Below, piece by piece: positions 10,669 to 22,472 of a DNA stretch of 64,000 nucleotides (its first letter is position 1; each line of letters opens with the position of its first letter). The stretch is from contig LNKV01000017.1 of the NCBI GenBank assembly GCA_001465935.1, forward strand, positions 383,499 through 447,498, in the 5' to 3' direction. The position numbers and the translations under genes were made by a program. The stretch comes from Clarireedia homoeocarpa (Eukaryota; Ascomycota; Leotiomycetes; Helotiales; Rutstroemiaceae). A model generated the notes under the pieces. The model searched no databases. It saw nothing but the letters and a program-made list of their open reading frames with translations, and had not been told where the DNA came from.

Positions 10669-13020
10669 CTATAGGGCTCCTGCAACTATCATTCCAACGG
10701 CACCAAGAATCATGTTGACGCCCATGTTATTCTTTCCTGCGGCATTGGTTTGCAAAGAGCCTTTTCCGGTTGTAGTACCTGTTGCGCTTCCTGAAACTGC
10801 CTCAGTAACCTCAGCGGGAACAACGGTGACTGCTGTGACTGTTGAAAGAGCACCGTTGGCAAGAGTCGTAGTATAAACTTGAGTGGAAGTGCTGCTAGTC
10901 CGGCGGGTGGTAAGAGAGGCTGTAGTTTTAGGCGATGAAGAAGCTGTAGAATCACCCACGTCAGTTGATGCTGAAGTTGTACTAGTTTCAGAAGCAGAAG
11001 AAACGGGAGAGCCCGAAGAGGAAATCAAAGACAAAGAACCCGACGTCTGAGACGAGGAGTCTGATACTCCGGTGGAGCTGGCTCCAGAGGCAGTGGCCTG
11101 AGAAGTCGACGCACCAGATGAAATTGAAGCCCCACTTGTAGAAGCACCAGAAGTTTGAGAAACCGTAATTCCAGTAGAAGATGTTGATGCTTCTGATGGA
11201 GACGTGGTAGCTTCTGAAGATGACCCGGAGTTCTGAGTTTGAGAACGAGACGTCGAGGTCGATCCTGAATCAGAGTTAAAGTCAAACCCAGAAAGAGCAG
11301 GAAACACAGCGTTGCCATGAAAATTAACAAAAGGACCAATGGAAGTTGACGTCACAGAGTTGTCATCAGATCCTATGGTAGAGGAAGCGGACCACAATGC
11401 GATAGACACCTCTACTGAACTAGGCAGACTGGAGACTAGAGACAAGCTTGCAGAAGTGTCCTTTGATGCCACCGACGTCGAAACAGACAATAATGTCTTC
11501 GATATCTCAGATGGCCTTGCAGAACCCTGCATAGACATAAAAGTAGTTAAAACAGAAACAAGGGTAGAAATATCCTCAACCTCAACAGAACTCGAAATAA
11601 ACAGCGAGGTTGTCAAAGTATCTCGGCTGGTCCCAACACTGGAACTAAGTCCAGGTGATGCGACAGAAGGGACTTGAGACACAGAACTGAATACGGACAA
11701 CGAAGCTGATGGGGAGTTTTGAGAAACAGAAGAGCCAGCACTAGACATTATCATCGTATCCTGAACCACGGTGGGATTGAACACAATTGATGAAGTCGCT
11801 GGCAAAGTTTGAGATCCAAACGAACTGGACACCACCACAGAGAAGGTATTATGGTGCCTAGAGCTTGAGATAGGAGCCAAACTTGCAGAGGTATCATAGG
11901 ATCCAATAGAACTAAAAACAGGAGAATCCAAAACAGACGCGTGGTATCCAATCGAAGTAAGAAAAGACGAAGAAGACAAAGAAGAGTCTTGGTATCCAAG
12001 AGTGGTAAAACCAGAATCGACCTCCCCGGAGATATATCCAAAAGAAAGACTAGAACTAGAGATTATAGCATTAGGAATTTCATGGGAAACACTTGATAAC
12101 GTCAGACTTGCGGATGAAGATGCCGCAGACGAAACCCAGAAACTTGACGTCAACAAAGTCGACGAGGGGAGGAAACTTAAAAGGGTCGTGCTCGACGGCC
12201 CATGGGTGACTGTAGAAGTAACAAACGCGGAAGAGTTCGCACAAGGCACGCTAGGTAAAATTGGAGCAAAGGAATGCGGACTAGACTCGCTATTGTACGT
12301 ACCCGAATTTGTAACTGGAATTGTGGAAACTGGTGTGGTAGTGGTGACCGGAATGACTTGAGTCGATGTAATTCCGTCGCTGGTAACAACCTGGGTGGAC
12401 GATGACACCGAGGTCTGCACAATTACAGAGCTTGAGGTTGTAGGTGTAGAAACAGCTTCGGTAGTCTGAGAGGCGGTTGTGGACGTGGATACAGTAGTGC
12501 TTGTCTCAACAGCTGTTGTTCTGGAAGATGTCGTGGCAGAATCAACAGAAACTGCGGTTGTCGATGCCGAAGTGGTGACCGATGCTGAGGTGATAACAGT
12601 GGTAGAAGCCGTAGTTACAACGGTAACAGATGCTGTAGTTGTAGCCTGAATGGCAGATGTAGTAGCAGTTGCCACAGTGGTGTTGGAAGCCTGTCGCTTA
12701 AGCAACTCGATCATCGCATTTGCCTTTGCGGCTTCTACCAAAGCATGTGCGACGGCAGGTTCATCCTTGTGAACAGCCGCCAAAGCTCTTTTGTCATCCT
12801 CGAATACGCCATCTTGATATTTCTCCTTCATGCGCTGGTGCAAAACCTCATGTAACATGGCAGGCTCGACAGTGTCTAGGAGTTCGGCGAAAGCTTGTTG
12901 ATCCTCTGCTGAAGGCGCTGCATTATCGGGAATTTTGTTTGTCGCAGCGGCGGATACGACAGTGATAGTAAGAAGGGCGACAACCATGAGGGTGAAGAGT
13001 AAATGGCGAAGCGAAGGCAT
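10669..13020 (-). CDS. Ser/Thr-rich GPI-anchored cell-surface protein
   Basis: A single exon of 783 aa from the ATG at 13020. MPSLRHLLFTLMVVALLTIT is a classic signal peptide, with likely cleavage after VVSAAA near residue 26. A folded-looking segment (27-107) rich in Glu/Ala/Leu follows, ending in LLKRQ, a probable Kex2 site at Lys108-Arg109. Residues 110-740 are an extremely Ser/Thr-rich stalk expected to be O-mannosylated. The C-terminus, AAGKNNMGVNMILGAVG plus a short hydrophobic tail, fits a GPI attachment signal. This architecture is typical of fungal wall mannoproteins; no enzymatic domain is visible. The frame stays open upstream, with another in-frame ATG at 13167 that would bury the signal peptide (832 aa), so 13020 is preferred. 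Confidence 0.85.
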   Translation of the reverse strand: MPSLRHLLFTLMVVALLTITVVSAAATNKIPDNAAPSAEDQQAFAELLDTVEPAMLHEVLHQRMKEKYQDGVFEDDKRALAAVHKDEPAVAHALVEAAKANAMIELLKRQASNTTVATATTSAIQATTTASVTVVTTASTTVITSASVTTSASTTAVSVDSATTSSRTTAVETSTTVSTSTTASQTTEAVSTPTTSSSVIVQTSVSSSTQVVTSDGITSTQVIPVTTTTPVSTIPVTNSGTYNSESSPHSFAPILPSVPCANSSAFVTSTVTHGPSSTTLLSFLPSSTLLTSSFWVSSAASSSASLTLSSVSHEIPNAIISSSSLSFGYISGEVDSGFTTLGYQDSSLSSSSFLTSIGYHASVLDSPVFSSIGSYDTSASLAPISSSRHHNTFSVVVSSSFGSQTLPATSSIVFNPTVVQDTMIMSSAGSSVSQNSPSASLSVFSSVSQVPSVASPGLSSSVGTSRDTLTTSLFISSSVEVEDISTLVSVLTTFMSMQGSARPSEISKTLLSVSTSVASKDTSASLSLVSSLPSSVEVSIALWSASSTIGSDDNSVTSTSIGPFVNFHGNAVFPALSGFDFNSDSGSTSTSRSQTQNSGSSSEATTSPSEASTSSTGITVSQTSGASTSGASISSGASTSQATASGASSTGVSDSSSQTSGSLSLISSSGSPVSSASETSTTSASTDVGDSTASSSPKTTASLTTRRTSSTSTQVYTTTLANGALSTVTAVTVVPAEVTEAVSGSATGTTTGKGSLQTNAAGKNNMGVNMILGAVGMIVAGAL

Positions 13021-13478
13021 CTTTGCTGATTTCCGGACGCTATCGGCTTCGATATCTCGTTTCTCGTTATTGTACGAAGGATAACCTTTGATCGATGGAT
13101 TCGTCTCTTTCTCAAAGAGCCACTGTTCACCGTCTCTGATCTTTTGATCGTTAGCGAGTGAAGTCATGATTGCTTGATCGAGTATTAAGATCAAAGAAAC
13201 AGATTCAGCGAATGTGGTTGCGGGCGACTGAAGAACGATTGTCTGTGTAGATGATGTAGGGAGGTAGGTAAGTGAAGTAGAGAGAGGGCGTATGTATTGT
13301 CACACAACGACGTAAGAACGAATGGAGTGAGGTCACAATATGCAAAACGATGGATGATTGGAGTGCGAGGGGGTTGATTGTCAGACAATTGAATGTATGA
13401 CAAGATGGATGATGAAACAAGACAGGACAAGAGAAGTCAACGAGAGGAAGAGTGAGTGTATGAGAGAGAGTGTGTGAG

Positions 13479-13516
13479 TGTGTGGATGTGTGGATGTGTG
13501 GATGTGTAGATGTGTG
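13479..13516. repeat. 8-bp repeat (TGTGTGGA)n
   Basis: Several imperfect tandem copies in the upstream region of the GPI-protein gene. Confidence 0.8.
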
Positions 13517-14203
13517 AGAAGAGAAGAGAAACTTATTAGAGGAAGGAGAAGTAATTATTTGAGAGGGTAATCGGGAGTCCCTAGAACTAGGTCCTTTTCT
13601 TTCCCTTTATGTGTATGTGGAGGCTGGGTTGATGACGCAGCGCGTACTTTCGTACTGTATAACTGTGTAGTGGTTTGTTTGTACGAAGTAGTTTTGGGTG
13701 AGACCGAAGGAAGAGCATTGGGCAATTGGGTGTAGTAGAAGCTTAGAGAGAGAGCTTGAACCAAAGTGCAAGGGCAGGGGAAGTGGACCGGGATGGATGG
13801 ATGGACGGAGGATGAATGGCTGAATGGATGGGTATTTGGGTAACACAGCCTCGCCGCATGGGGATTTTGTGCGGACGGTGCAGACAGCAGACAGCAGACA
13901 GAAAGAGGATCTTCATCCAGAGTAAGAAGACTCCAACTGCATACCAAGGGCAGGCCGGCCGTGACGTGAAGTGAAGGAAAGCAAACAGGAACGGGAACGG
14001 GAGCTGGAATGGTCCGCGTATCCTACCGTACGTACCTGAAGTCTGGTTCTGGAAGCTGGATGGCAGGTGGGGATGGAGATGGAGATGGAGATATTGACCG
14101 TTTATCCCAATCAAAATGTGAATCCTCAATTCAAGAATGTCTCGCTCGCGTGTCTCTGATTCGGTCGACTCGAACTTGTTTTGTTGTTTTGGGACCTGTC
14201 AGA

Positions 14204-14287
14204 TGTAGTAGTCGTAGTAGTCGTGGTAGTCGTCGTGGTAGTCGTAGTAGTTGTAGTAGTCGTAGTCGTAGTAGTGGCAGTGGCAGT
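14204..14287. repeat. Trinucleotide-type repeat (GTAGTC/AGT)n
   Basis: Imperfect GTAGTAGTC and GTGGTAGTC units repeat for about 84 bp. Read on the minus strand they give a poly-threonine open frame, which I regard as an artefact of the repeat. Confidence 0.85.
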
Positions 14288-14671
14288 GTATCTTTGAGTG
14301 AGTGAGTAGACACCCGGGAGGAATCGAGCTCCTATACCGCTATACGAAAAGCTAGGTACGAAGTAGACAGGCACGGTAGGCAGCCACACACACACAGACA
14401 CAAGATGACAAAGAGAAGGGATGCGATGCGTTGCGTGTGATTGTGATTGTAATGCGACGCGAGGTTTCAAGAGAGTGAGAAAGAGTGCAAAAGGGAAGAA
14501 GTCAACGAGCTTTTACTCTTTTCCCTCGTTTCCCTCTGCTTTGGTACTTTCCTATTCTTGCCACTATACGTGAAAATCGAACGAATAGCTGCCTTCCAAT
14601 TGCCCAATCCCCTTGATGCCGAGGAAAATGTTCTTGACTATGGAGCATATCTGCGGCTTCTAACAGCCTCC

Positions 14672-14712
14672 TACTTTCCCACTTTCCCACTTTCCCACCT
14701 TCCCACCTTCCC
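14672..14712. repeat. 8-bp tandem repeat (ACTTTCCC)n
   Basis: About five copies of ACTTTCCC, later ACCTTCCC. Confidence 0.85.
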
Positions 14713-14782
14713 TAGATACATCTTAGTGAAGCGAGTGCATGCAGACTTAGTTGCATGTACAAAAACGCCTGCTGCTTCTTCC

Positions 14783-14861
14783 AGCCTCTAGCCTCTAGCC
14801 TCTAGCCTCTAGCCTCTAACCTCTAGCCTCTAGCCTCTAACCTCTGGCCTCTAACCTCTAG
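14783..14861. repeat. 7-bp tandem minisatellite (GCCTCTA)n
   Basis: About eleven copies of the heptamer GCCTCTA, with variant units ACCTCTA and GGCCTCTA in the second half. Confidence 0.9.
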
Positions 14862-16040
14862 CGCCGTCGATATCCATACGCTTCACCATGGAATCTTCAC
14901 AATCTCACAAACCTCAACGTCTTGGGACTTGCAGCTTTGCGTAAGAAATGGCTGCGGTCTTTCCCATCCAACCAAATCCCAAACATGGCTCCACCCGACG
15001 ACACGATTCTCCACCGGAACCATACTCTTTGGAAGCGGTACGAACCAGTCAGTACGCATACGGATATCTCGCGAACAGCCGAGGACGGTGGACAGTGCGA
15101 CGGGTAATAATAGGTGAAATAAGTGGGCAAGAGGACACTCGGTCCGGAGTGGATCAAAATCACTGGTTGGCTGGGCTGGACGGGACGGGACTGCTGCTGC
15201 TTGATGGATACTGTGTACTTGTAAATGATGGGATTGTTATATTATGGTACGAGCATTCAACCGCCCTACAGTCTCAAAGAAGCCGAGAGCCTGTTTATTT
15301 AGTCGACGTCACTGCGGGTGATATCCAACGTCTTTTTTTTTCTTCATATTGGATTCTACCTGGTCGTTATTCGGATTTGGATATCCTCAAAAGTACCGAG
15401 TACGGCTAACGGATGAATGGTTTTGCTGACGCCCAGCTTCAAACCCCCCATAAAACACCTCTCACACCTGTCCACTCGTATTCGCCCCCTACCTACCCCT
15501 CACACCAGCCCCAAACCAGCCCTAAACCAGCACCTATCACCATACTCACCTATCCATAACCAGCTCAAGATCATCCATCAAGCTTTCGCCACAACTGCAC
15601 TCCAACACACCAAAAAGAAAAGAAGAAAGAAGAACTGGATTCAATGCCCCGAATCCATAAATAACTTCCCGCATCACAAACATCGTGCATGAACTTTTAG
15701 CTTATTTTTAATGCACAGTCTGTCGGTTTCATTCGCCCACATCGACTTTTCAACGAATCGCATAAAAGTTTAGTATTTCAGCTACTTTAGTACAAAGTAG
15801 GAAGGATTTTGACGGGTGTACGAAGTATCTCGCACAATACGAGGCTTAGTTGCTTTGATCATCTACTGCTCTTACTTAGCTTGCTGACCCGGCGAGTGGC
15901 GAGGAGTAACCTTATTTTATACGAAGATGAGATTTCTGTGGGGAGAGTGGTGAGAGTGAGAAAAGGGAAGAGATAGAGATAACTTATCGCGAGGAATAGT
16001 AATTTGGAGGGAAAGGAAAGTTGGTGAACTTAATTAAACT

Positions 16041-16425
16041 AAACTATAGATACATTATCATCATTATCATTATCATTATCATCATCATCACTGCTCACCT
16101 ATTCATTCGTGCAACCAGCATCCATCCACTCACTCACTCACTCAGCTCTCTCTCTCTATCTATCCATCCATCCTTCCTCTCCAACACAAAAAAGTTAGAC
16201 AAAGACATATATATATATATATATATATATATACCCCTTTCAACTCCTACTCCCCACCTACCCACCCACCCAACAGACCAAACTCACAAACCCCATCCCG
16301 AACCCCCATCCCCATCCCCATCTCTAGTCCCCCGCCTAGCTCCAGGTAGGTCCCCATCTATTTTCATCATCCATCTCCCCCTATCCTGATCACCATCACC
16401 ATCACCATCACCATCACCATCAATT
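16041..16425. repeat. Cluster of microsatellites
   Basis: Contains ATCATT-type repeats (16056-16092), (AT)n at 16207-16233 and (ATCACC)n at 16389-16422 within 400 bp, plus CATC-rich stretches continuing to about 16600. Confidence 0.8.
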
Positions 16426-17216
16426 CAAGTAAGTGAGAATATGAAGAAGAAGAAAAAATATCCATTGAACATAAAAGGATCTATCCTCCTTCGTTCCCCC
16501 CCCCTCCCCTACTTATTCCTATCCATCCATCCGTCAATCCATCCATTCATATCAACCTACTAATCCACCCATCCATCCGAATCCCAATTCATATCGATTC
16601 ATTTCATATCATATCTTCCCAACCAAAACCAAACCACCAATCCCCATTCCAAATCCCGAGAAAAACCTAAAAAAAAAAAACCCCTCAATCCCAAGTCGTC
16701 AGAATCATAATTTTTGCTCATTTCATTGATTTTTTAAATTACATGCCCATTCTCACCCCGATTGTTCGCCAGAGCCCAGGAGTTGTATTTTCTTTGCGGT
16801 TCATGAAGTGTATAGAAAAGGAGAAAAGAAGCGAAGGGAATATGTCGAAAAAAAGATAACTCCTTTCCCAGTGCGATCATCAGATCATTGAATTCGTAAA
16901 ATCTTTTTCTCGTCGTAGAATGCCATCCCCTGGCCTGCTATATTTGTCTTTCATGCGGTCTATATCAAAGGGGAAAAAAAGACGCCAATGAAATGGATAT
17001 GACGCAGGCAGAAAAGAAAGGTTTGATACGTATAATGTGGAATGAAGCAGAATGTAGAGAAGAAGAATAGGAGTATCTGATTTGCACAAACAAACAGAAA
17101 GACTGCGGCGCAGAAGGCTCGTTCGGCAGAGCTTAGTCAAGATTTGGATGAAGGTATTTTCAATGCACAAGTATCGACCAACACGTGATGTACTTGGCGA
17201 TCAAGAAATTTCAAGA

Positions 17217-20195
17217 TCATTGCTGTGGCATTGGATGGCCCCTCTCGTTGTGCCGTTCCGCTGAACCTCCTTCCCGAATGAGCTCGATACTCTTGCCTCG
17301 AGGAGCTAGGGCCGAAGTACTGATATTTGTTGGCCGATCTGTGGACGAACATGGACTCTTGTTCCGTTCTCTGCTATCTCCTTTCTCCCTGCTTTCTTCT
17401 CGCTTTTCACGCATTCTGTTCTTGATCCATCCGAAAGGTCCCTTTTTCTCTTCATGAAATCCCGATCCACTCTCGTTGCTAGAGAATGGATGTGCGTGAG
17501 GGAGACCAGAATCTGGTCCTAGGGGTACAGTATCTCCAGTGAAGCTCTTACGAGGGCGAGAACTGCCGACAGAGCTGGAACTCGCTCCCGCACCACTATC
17601 TGATTCGCCTTTCCTGGAGCTCAGTGTCGCCCCGAGCGCAGCCGAGTCATCTTGTCTCCTTGAACGATTCCACCTAGCACGCTTTTCCCTTGCTTCATCG
17701 AGAGTTAGATCATCAAGATGATCTAGATCTGATTGATCATTGAATGACGAGTGGGAATGCAAAGAAGAAACAGGCGATGCTAATGGCTTCAGTGTCCTTT
17801 CCGAAGGATGGTGTGGATCCTCTGGACGAGTCTGGGTAAACTGAGGGTGTTGCTCCGCCCTTGGAGTTTCTGTTGCGGGCGGAGTAGGTTGAGTGTTAGA
17901 CAGAATAGGGTTCAAGGCAGAGAAATGTTCCAAATGAGGGTGCTCGCCGGGGTCTGAACCGATACGGGATGCGCGGAGACCAGGCGATACAGAAGAGGAG
18001 CGCGCATTGAGAGAGTTTGTAGAACTCTGAGCGCTAGGATTAGAACTGCTAGGTAGGCGCTTCTTCCTTAGTTTGTTAGGCGGTCGTCTGTCAGCGCTTT
18101 CGGGAGGGGATCGCTGAAACAGATTTGACACAATCCTTGATGGCGTAGATACTTCCGGCACTTTGTCATTCGATTCGGGTAGTAATCTCTCTTCGCTGGT
18201 GACAGTATGCGCTGAATTTGCCAAACTTGGTGCCGTCGTCGTATTGATGGCAAGACCTGGAGGTGAGGGTGACAAGTGACTTGGAGAAGGTGGGATACCG
18301 GGTGTGAGACTTTGAGGAATCGCGGGTCGGTTTGTTGTCAAACCCATCGGTATTGGCGAAGGCGGGCCAGAGTTCTTATTTATGCGGTTTGATGGTAAGC
18401 CAGGTGACTTTTTAGATGGTACAGTGTTGCTTCGATGGACCCCAACACTCGATGAGTGAGTGAGATTGCCACCATATGCGGGACTCGCTGGGCTTGGTGC
18501 GCCGTTAGATTGGCGTGAGTGCCGAGAGGAAACCGAGACGTTACGTCGTATACCACCGTATTTCCGTATGCTCTCAGCGCCAGCACTGGCATTTGATGCC
18601 GATCTTCCAATCGTTGTTTTCGACCTGGCTGGGGTAGTTGGAGTGCCAGGTGGAGGAGTACCATTTTGAACCTCATGCACTGTCTGCTCGTCCGCAGCTG
18701 TGCCCCTCATACCAATCAAGAAGTGATCCTGATTTTCAATCAAGAAAATCAAAACGTCTTGACTCAGGCGATATTCCGCCGGTGCCATATCATGCTCCGG
18801 ATGTGAAAGCATACCAGGTTGAAAAATAGCAGCAAGATTCACAGCGGTCATGCGATTTTCGTCTGACTTCGAGGCAAAAACAGCTAATAAATCAAGGATG
18901 TATAGCAGCAATTGGCGATTGAGAGGAGGCAATTCTGTAATAAGTTGCTGGTAAGTGATGATAGCCTGATTGACATCAAAATTGTCAGAAAATTGCGGTC
19001 CTCCTTCGCTGTCCCCGACAGCTGCCATAGTATGACCTCTCAAAGGCTCTCTAAATCGGGCATATAGATCAAGTGGAACAATTGGTTCAGGTAACAGGTT
19101 GAGATATCTTCTCAGAACGTTTGCCGCATCGTGCACTGTATACCCGGCCCAATCAAGACCTTTGCCATAACGGTCTGGCGAATCGAATATAGTCTTTAGT
19201 TCTTTTATGCGCTTCTCTGAACCGCTCAGACGGAAGATACCCTCTACATTCGTCGCTGTAGTGATTGTACATGTCAGTGAAAGAACTATAGCCATGGCAG
19301 AATCCGTGTTCCTCACCTTTTTCTTTCAGATATACTCCACATTTCGCGACAACTATTGGTACGTAGCCATAGATATAGCTTTTCCCCTCCGCATCGACGA
19401 GTGAAATGGCAACGTTTGCGTATGCAATACTCTGGCGAAGGGGTACACCGAATATACCGGTTGGTTGAGTTTCTGAAACAAGCATGTTAGTCTTCGATTG
19501 TTCATGATGTATTGCACTTGAATTTTGACCAAGCAAAAGAAAGCATTTCCGTGGGATAATGAGTTCTCCCAAAACATGACTATGACCCATAACTTCCCAT
19601 TATGATTATGGGCTTGGGGCGCCAGACGCACTGCAGCTCTTACATCCGCAGACCACTTTCCACTAAAAGAGAATCTCCGTTCAAATCTCGGGGAGCTGGC
19701 TCGTTACAGGACGGGATAGCTGCATGGCATTTCGACATTGGGCGGCTTAGCTCCCAACGTAGTTAGATTTCGAGCTGTGTTGCCCAGTTACCATACCAGT
19801 GAATGGTAGACTAGACGCACAGTAAGAATGATACGTGCGAGAATACCGCATGTGCCTTCGAATAAGGTAGCCTCGCCGCAACAGACCAACCGTTATCCAT
19901 TGGCAGAATTGATGTGGAAGAGCATCTCTTACGCAGCAAGCCAGGCTAGAAACTCCCCTGCACAATGTATACCATCCCTTTGTGGTCTTTTTGGATTTTG
20001 ACGAATGAAACAATAATATGGGGGCTCTTTACCAGTAATTGGTTCCGGATTCCTCACCGGGGGTCTAAATCCTTTCCACCAGCTCTTCAGACTCTGTTTT
20101 GTTGGGGGCGATGTCGCCTGCGAGGCATGTACAGGAGCTGGTTGAGGATTCGCGAAAGCTTGGTGAGCACTCGATGAGGCGTGGTCGGACAACAT
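17217..20195 (-). CDS. sac7: Sac7-type RhoGAP
   Basis: Three exons, 20195-20033, 19472-19317 and 19255-17217, encode 785 aa, with phases matching at both joins. Exon 1 gives a Ser/Pro-rich N-terminus ending SLKSWWKGFRPP. Exon 2 holds TQPTGIFGVPLRQS and YGYVPIVVAKCGVYLKEK. Exon 3 opens with NVEGIFRLSGSEKRIKEL, where Arg115 is the expected arginine finger, and the RhoGAP domain continues to about residue 300 (NRMTAVNLAAIFQPG). The remaining 480 residues are Ser/Pro-rich and probably disordered. Sac7/Bag7-type proteins switch off Rho1 and control wall integrity and actin. Intron 1 is 560 nt (19473-20032), unusually long for this window, so an extra small exon cannot be ruled out. The start at 20195 is chosen by homology-like sequence after it. 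Confidence 0.88.
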
Positions 20196-21078
20196 GTTGA
20201 GAAGATCGATCAGGGAGGATCACCAGTCGCTGAGATAATGAATACACGATATCTCTAGCGATAGGAAGTTGTCGCAGAGGACCAAGAGGTCCGGTCGATT
20301 CGTGGGAGATCGCAGGCAGCAGCAATGTTTCGCTTTCCGTATTGTGCTGAGTCGAAGTATTTGGATCGAAGAGGAAGGCTAGAAAAACGATAGGAAGTAT
20401 CTGCCGAAGAAATATTCGGTCTGCGTCAAGAAGTAGAATGCACGCGACAGCGATGGTTTGTATTGTCGAGGTGGGTACGGATCGTGAATGTTGTGGGGAT
20501 TTTTTCGCCGAGGGGCTTATAACTGCGACGCGACCAGATGTGGATTGAAATCGAGCGCAGCAAGTTCAGGCCGTTCGTAAAGGATTGGCTGCAAGATCTG
20601 CGAGATGTACCCAGTAAGTCTTACTTTGTAGAGCTTAAGATGATGGTCCTGGGTCCTGGTTCTTGAAGCAAAGAAATGGTTTTTGAGTATGTGCGACGAT
20701 ATTGCATTGGGGAGAGATAGATAATTGTTGCTTGTAAAAGAAAAGAGGAAGCCAATATTGGATCAACATAAAAAAAAGGACCTCGAGGGGAATGGGTTTT
20801 TGGGGATTGAGAAGTCTCGCAAGTCGAATCGAAGGGCCGCCAAAAGTACAAAGTGCACACACGGTTCAAGTTGTATGTGAATGTATGTGAATGTATGTAC
20901 CTTGGGTAGAGTAGCTTTCTCGCTTTGTCGAACCTGTCGAATTGGTAGGGAATAATGCTGGCACTTGATTTGGCTGTTCGGGTGCAGGTGCAGGTGCAGG
21001 TGAGGTGCAGGTGAATGGATGAAAGAAGACCGTCTTGCTATGAAAAGCTGGGAAGGGCTTTAGCGAGTGCACTAGTGA

Positions 21079-21230
21079 CGGGGGAAGGGTGAAGAGTGAA
21101 GAGTGAAGAGCGAAGAGTGAAGAGCGAAGAGTGAAGAGTCTTGGAGCGAAAGTGTGAAGAGTCTTGGAGCGAAAGTGTGAAATGTTCTACCAAGCACAAG
21201 CACAAGCACAAACACAAGCACAAGCACAAG
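21079..21230. repeat. Heptamer repeat, 22-23-bp duplication and hexamer repeat
   Basis: (GTGAAGA)n with GCGAAGA variants spans 21088-21139. A unit AGTCTTGGAGCGAAAGTGTG is then repeated twice, and (CACAAG)n runs from 21192 to 21230. GGTGCA repeats lie just upstream at 20980-21012. Confidence 0.85.
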
Positions 21231-21590
21231 CTCCCAAGCTCCCCAACTCCCAAGCTCCCAAGCCTTCTTTTACGGAATACAAGCCTGCCCTGGCGGATTT
21301 TTACTGGAAATATGCCCTGCTGACCATTCTGGGAGGGGCCGAGGGGGGCACTGGGGGCCGTGGAAAAACAGGACCAGAGAGCTAACAGACGGGAGCCGGG
21401 CGATAGAACACCAACAACACATGCTAGACGTCAGTCAAGCTTCTCTTCTACATATACTTGTACTCGGGTCAGAGGCGGTTTTCCCCACAAATGCCTGCAA
21501 AAGAGGAAAGAGGACTGGCACCGTGTCCCGAGTCCTTCGTAGTTTTGTTGTTGGCCGGCTACGAGTGTTACTTGTTTGCTTGCTTGCTCA

Positions 21591-21625
<35 letters not shown>

Positions 21626-21670
21626 GTCTGTCTGTCTGTCTATCTGTCTATCTGTCTGTCTGTTTGTTTG
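21591..21670. repeat. (TCTG)n microsatellite
   Basis: About 19 tetramers with a few TCTA and TTTG interruptions. Confidence 0.9.
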
Positions 21671-21858
21671 CTTATGTGTCTGTTGTCATTCATAAAAGCT
21701 TCCCCTCCAACCCTCCAATATTCCTGCTACCTATCGAGAGACTCTCCGTCAATATTCCCTGGAGGCTTCATATTGCATTAACGATGAATTTGATATGATC
21801 TACAGCTCCAGCACCAATTCGGCAAAAGGATTTCAAGCGAACAAGATCTGGACTTTTG

Positions 21859-21895
21859 GATGGCTCAGATGGCTCAGATGGCTCAGATGGCCCAG
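21859..21895. repeat. 9-bp tandem repeat (GATGGCTCA)n
   Basis: Four copies, the last ending in CCCA. Confidence 0.85.
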
Positions 21896-22417
21896 AGGGG
21901 AAAGGGCTGAGTGTAGCTGGGCATAGCTGGGTATGGATCGATATGGATGCATGTGAGTGGCCAGATGAGATGGGTAAGAGGATCTTGGTGCATCTATAAT
22001 TAGCAGCTAGTACCGTGATAGTGACCTCTTCCGACCTGCTCTATCAACTTTGCAAACAATACTTCGGCGAAGAGGCTGGTAGGATGAGTTGGCAAACCAC
22101 TCCCTCACATCAATACAGTATCCTTCGTACCGAATCCCGCATATCAAGAATTTCATGTGCGTCAACATGCAGACCTTCTACTCTGTACGAAAGGCTATTG
22201 GTAACCCTATGGCGTCTTTATACTTTCATACTATCCTTTTGGTCCCTTGATACGTTAGTCGCCTTGCTTAACCATCCATCCTCGACATCCTCCTCACGAT
22301 TCGGTGGCATTCCGCAACTTCATATATTAAGGGTGCGTGCGGTCTAGTGGGTCCCGAGCTCTTCTCCCGATCCCCAGAAAAGAGCTTTGAGAAGAAGAGC
22401 CGATGCGATGGGAGGTT

Positions 22418-22453
<36 letters not shown>

Positions 22454-22472
22454 TCTTGTTCCTGTTCCTGTA
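22418..22472. repeat. Hexamer repeat (CTCCTG)n
   Basis: About nine copies, the last ones degenerate (TTCTTG, TTCCTG). Confidence 0.9.

Larger units (their letters stand above)
13021..17216. other. 4.2-kb gene-poor region rich in simple repeats
   Basis: It lies between the start of the GPI-protein gene and the end of the RhoGAP gene. It contains long purine-rich tracts near 13240-13560 and many microsatellites. One 153-codon open frame (14948-15409) has no family resemblance. The first 0.5-1 kb is presumably the GPI-protein promoter. A non-coding transcript cannot be excluded from sequence alone. Confidence 0.55.

Noticed and set aside
14126..14470. Minus-strand open frame with a long poly-threonine run
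   Set aside because: It is the translation of the GTAGTC-type microsatellite; there is no conserved flank or splice partner.
14948..15409. 153-codon plus-strand open frame
   Set aside because: No recognisable motif and no sensible start context. It stays below what I can support as a gene, though an exon here cannot be excluded.
21421..21798. Overlapping frames rich in Leu/Ser/Cys/Val repeats
   Set aside because: Produced by the (TCTG)n microsatellite.
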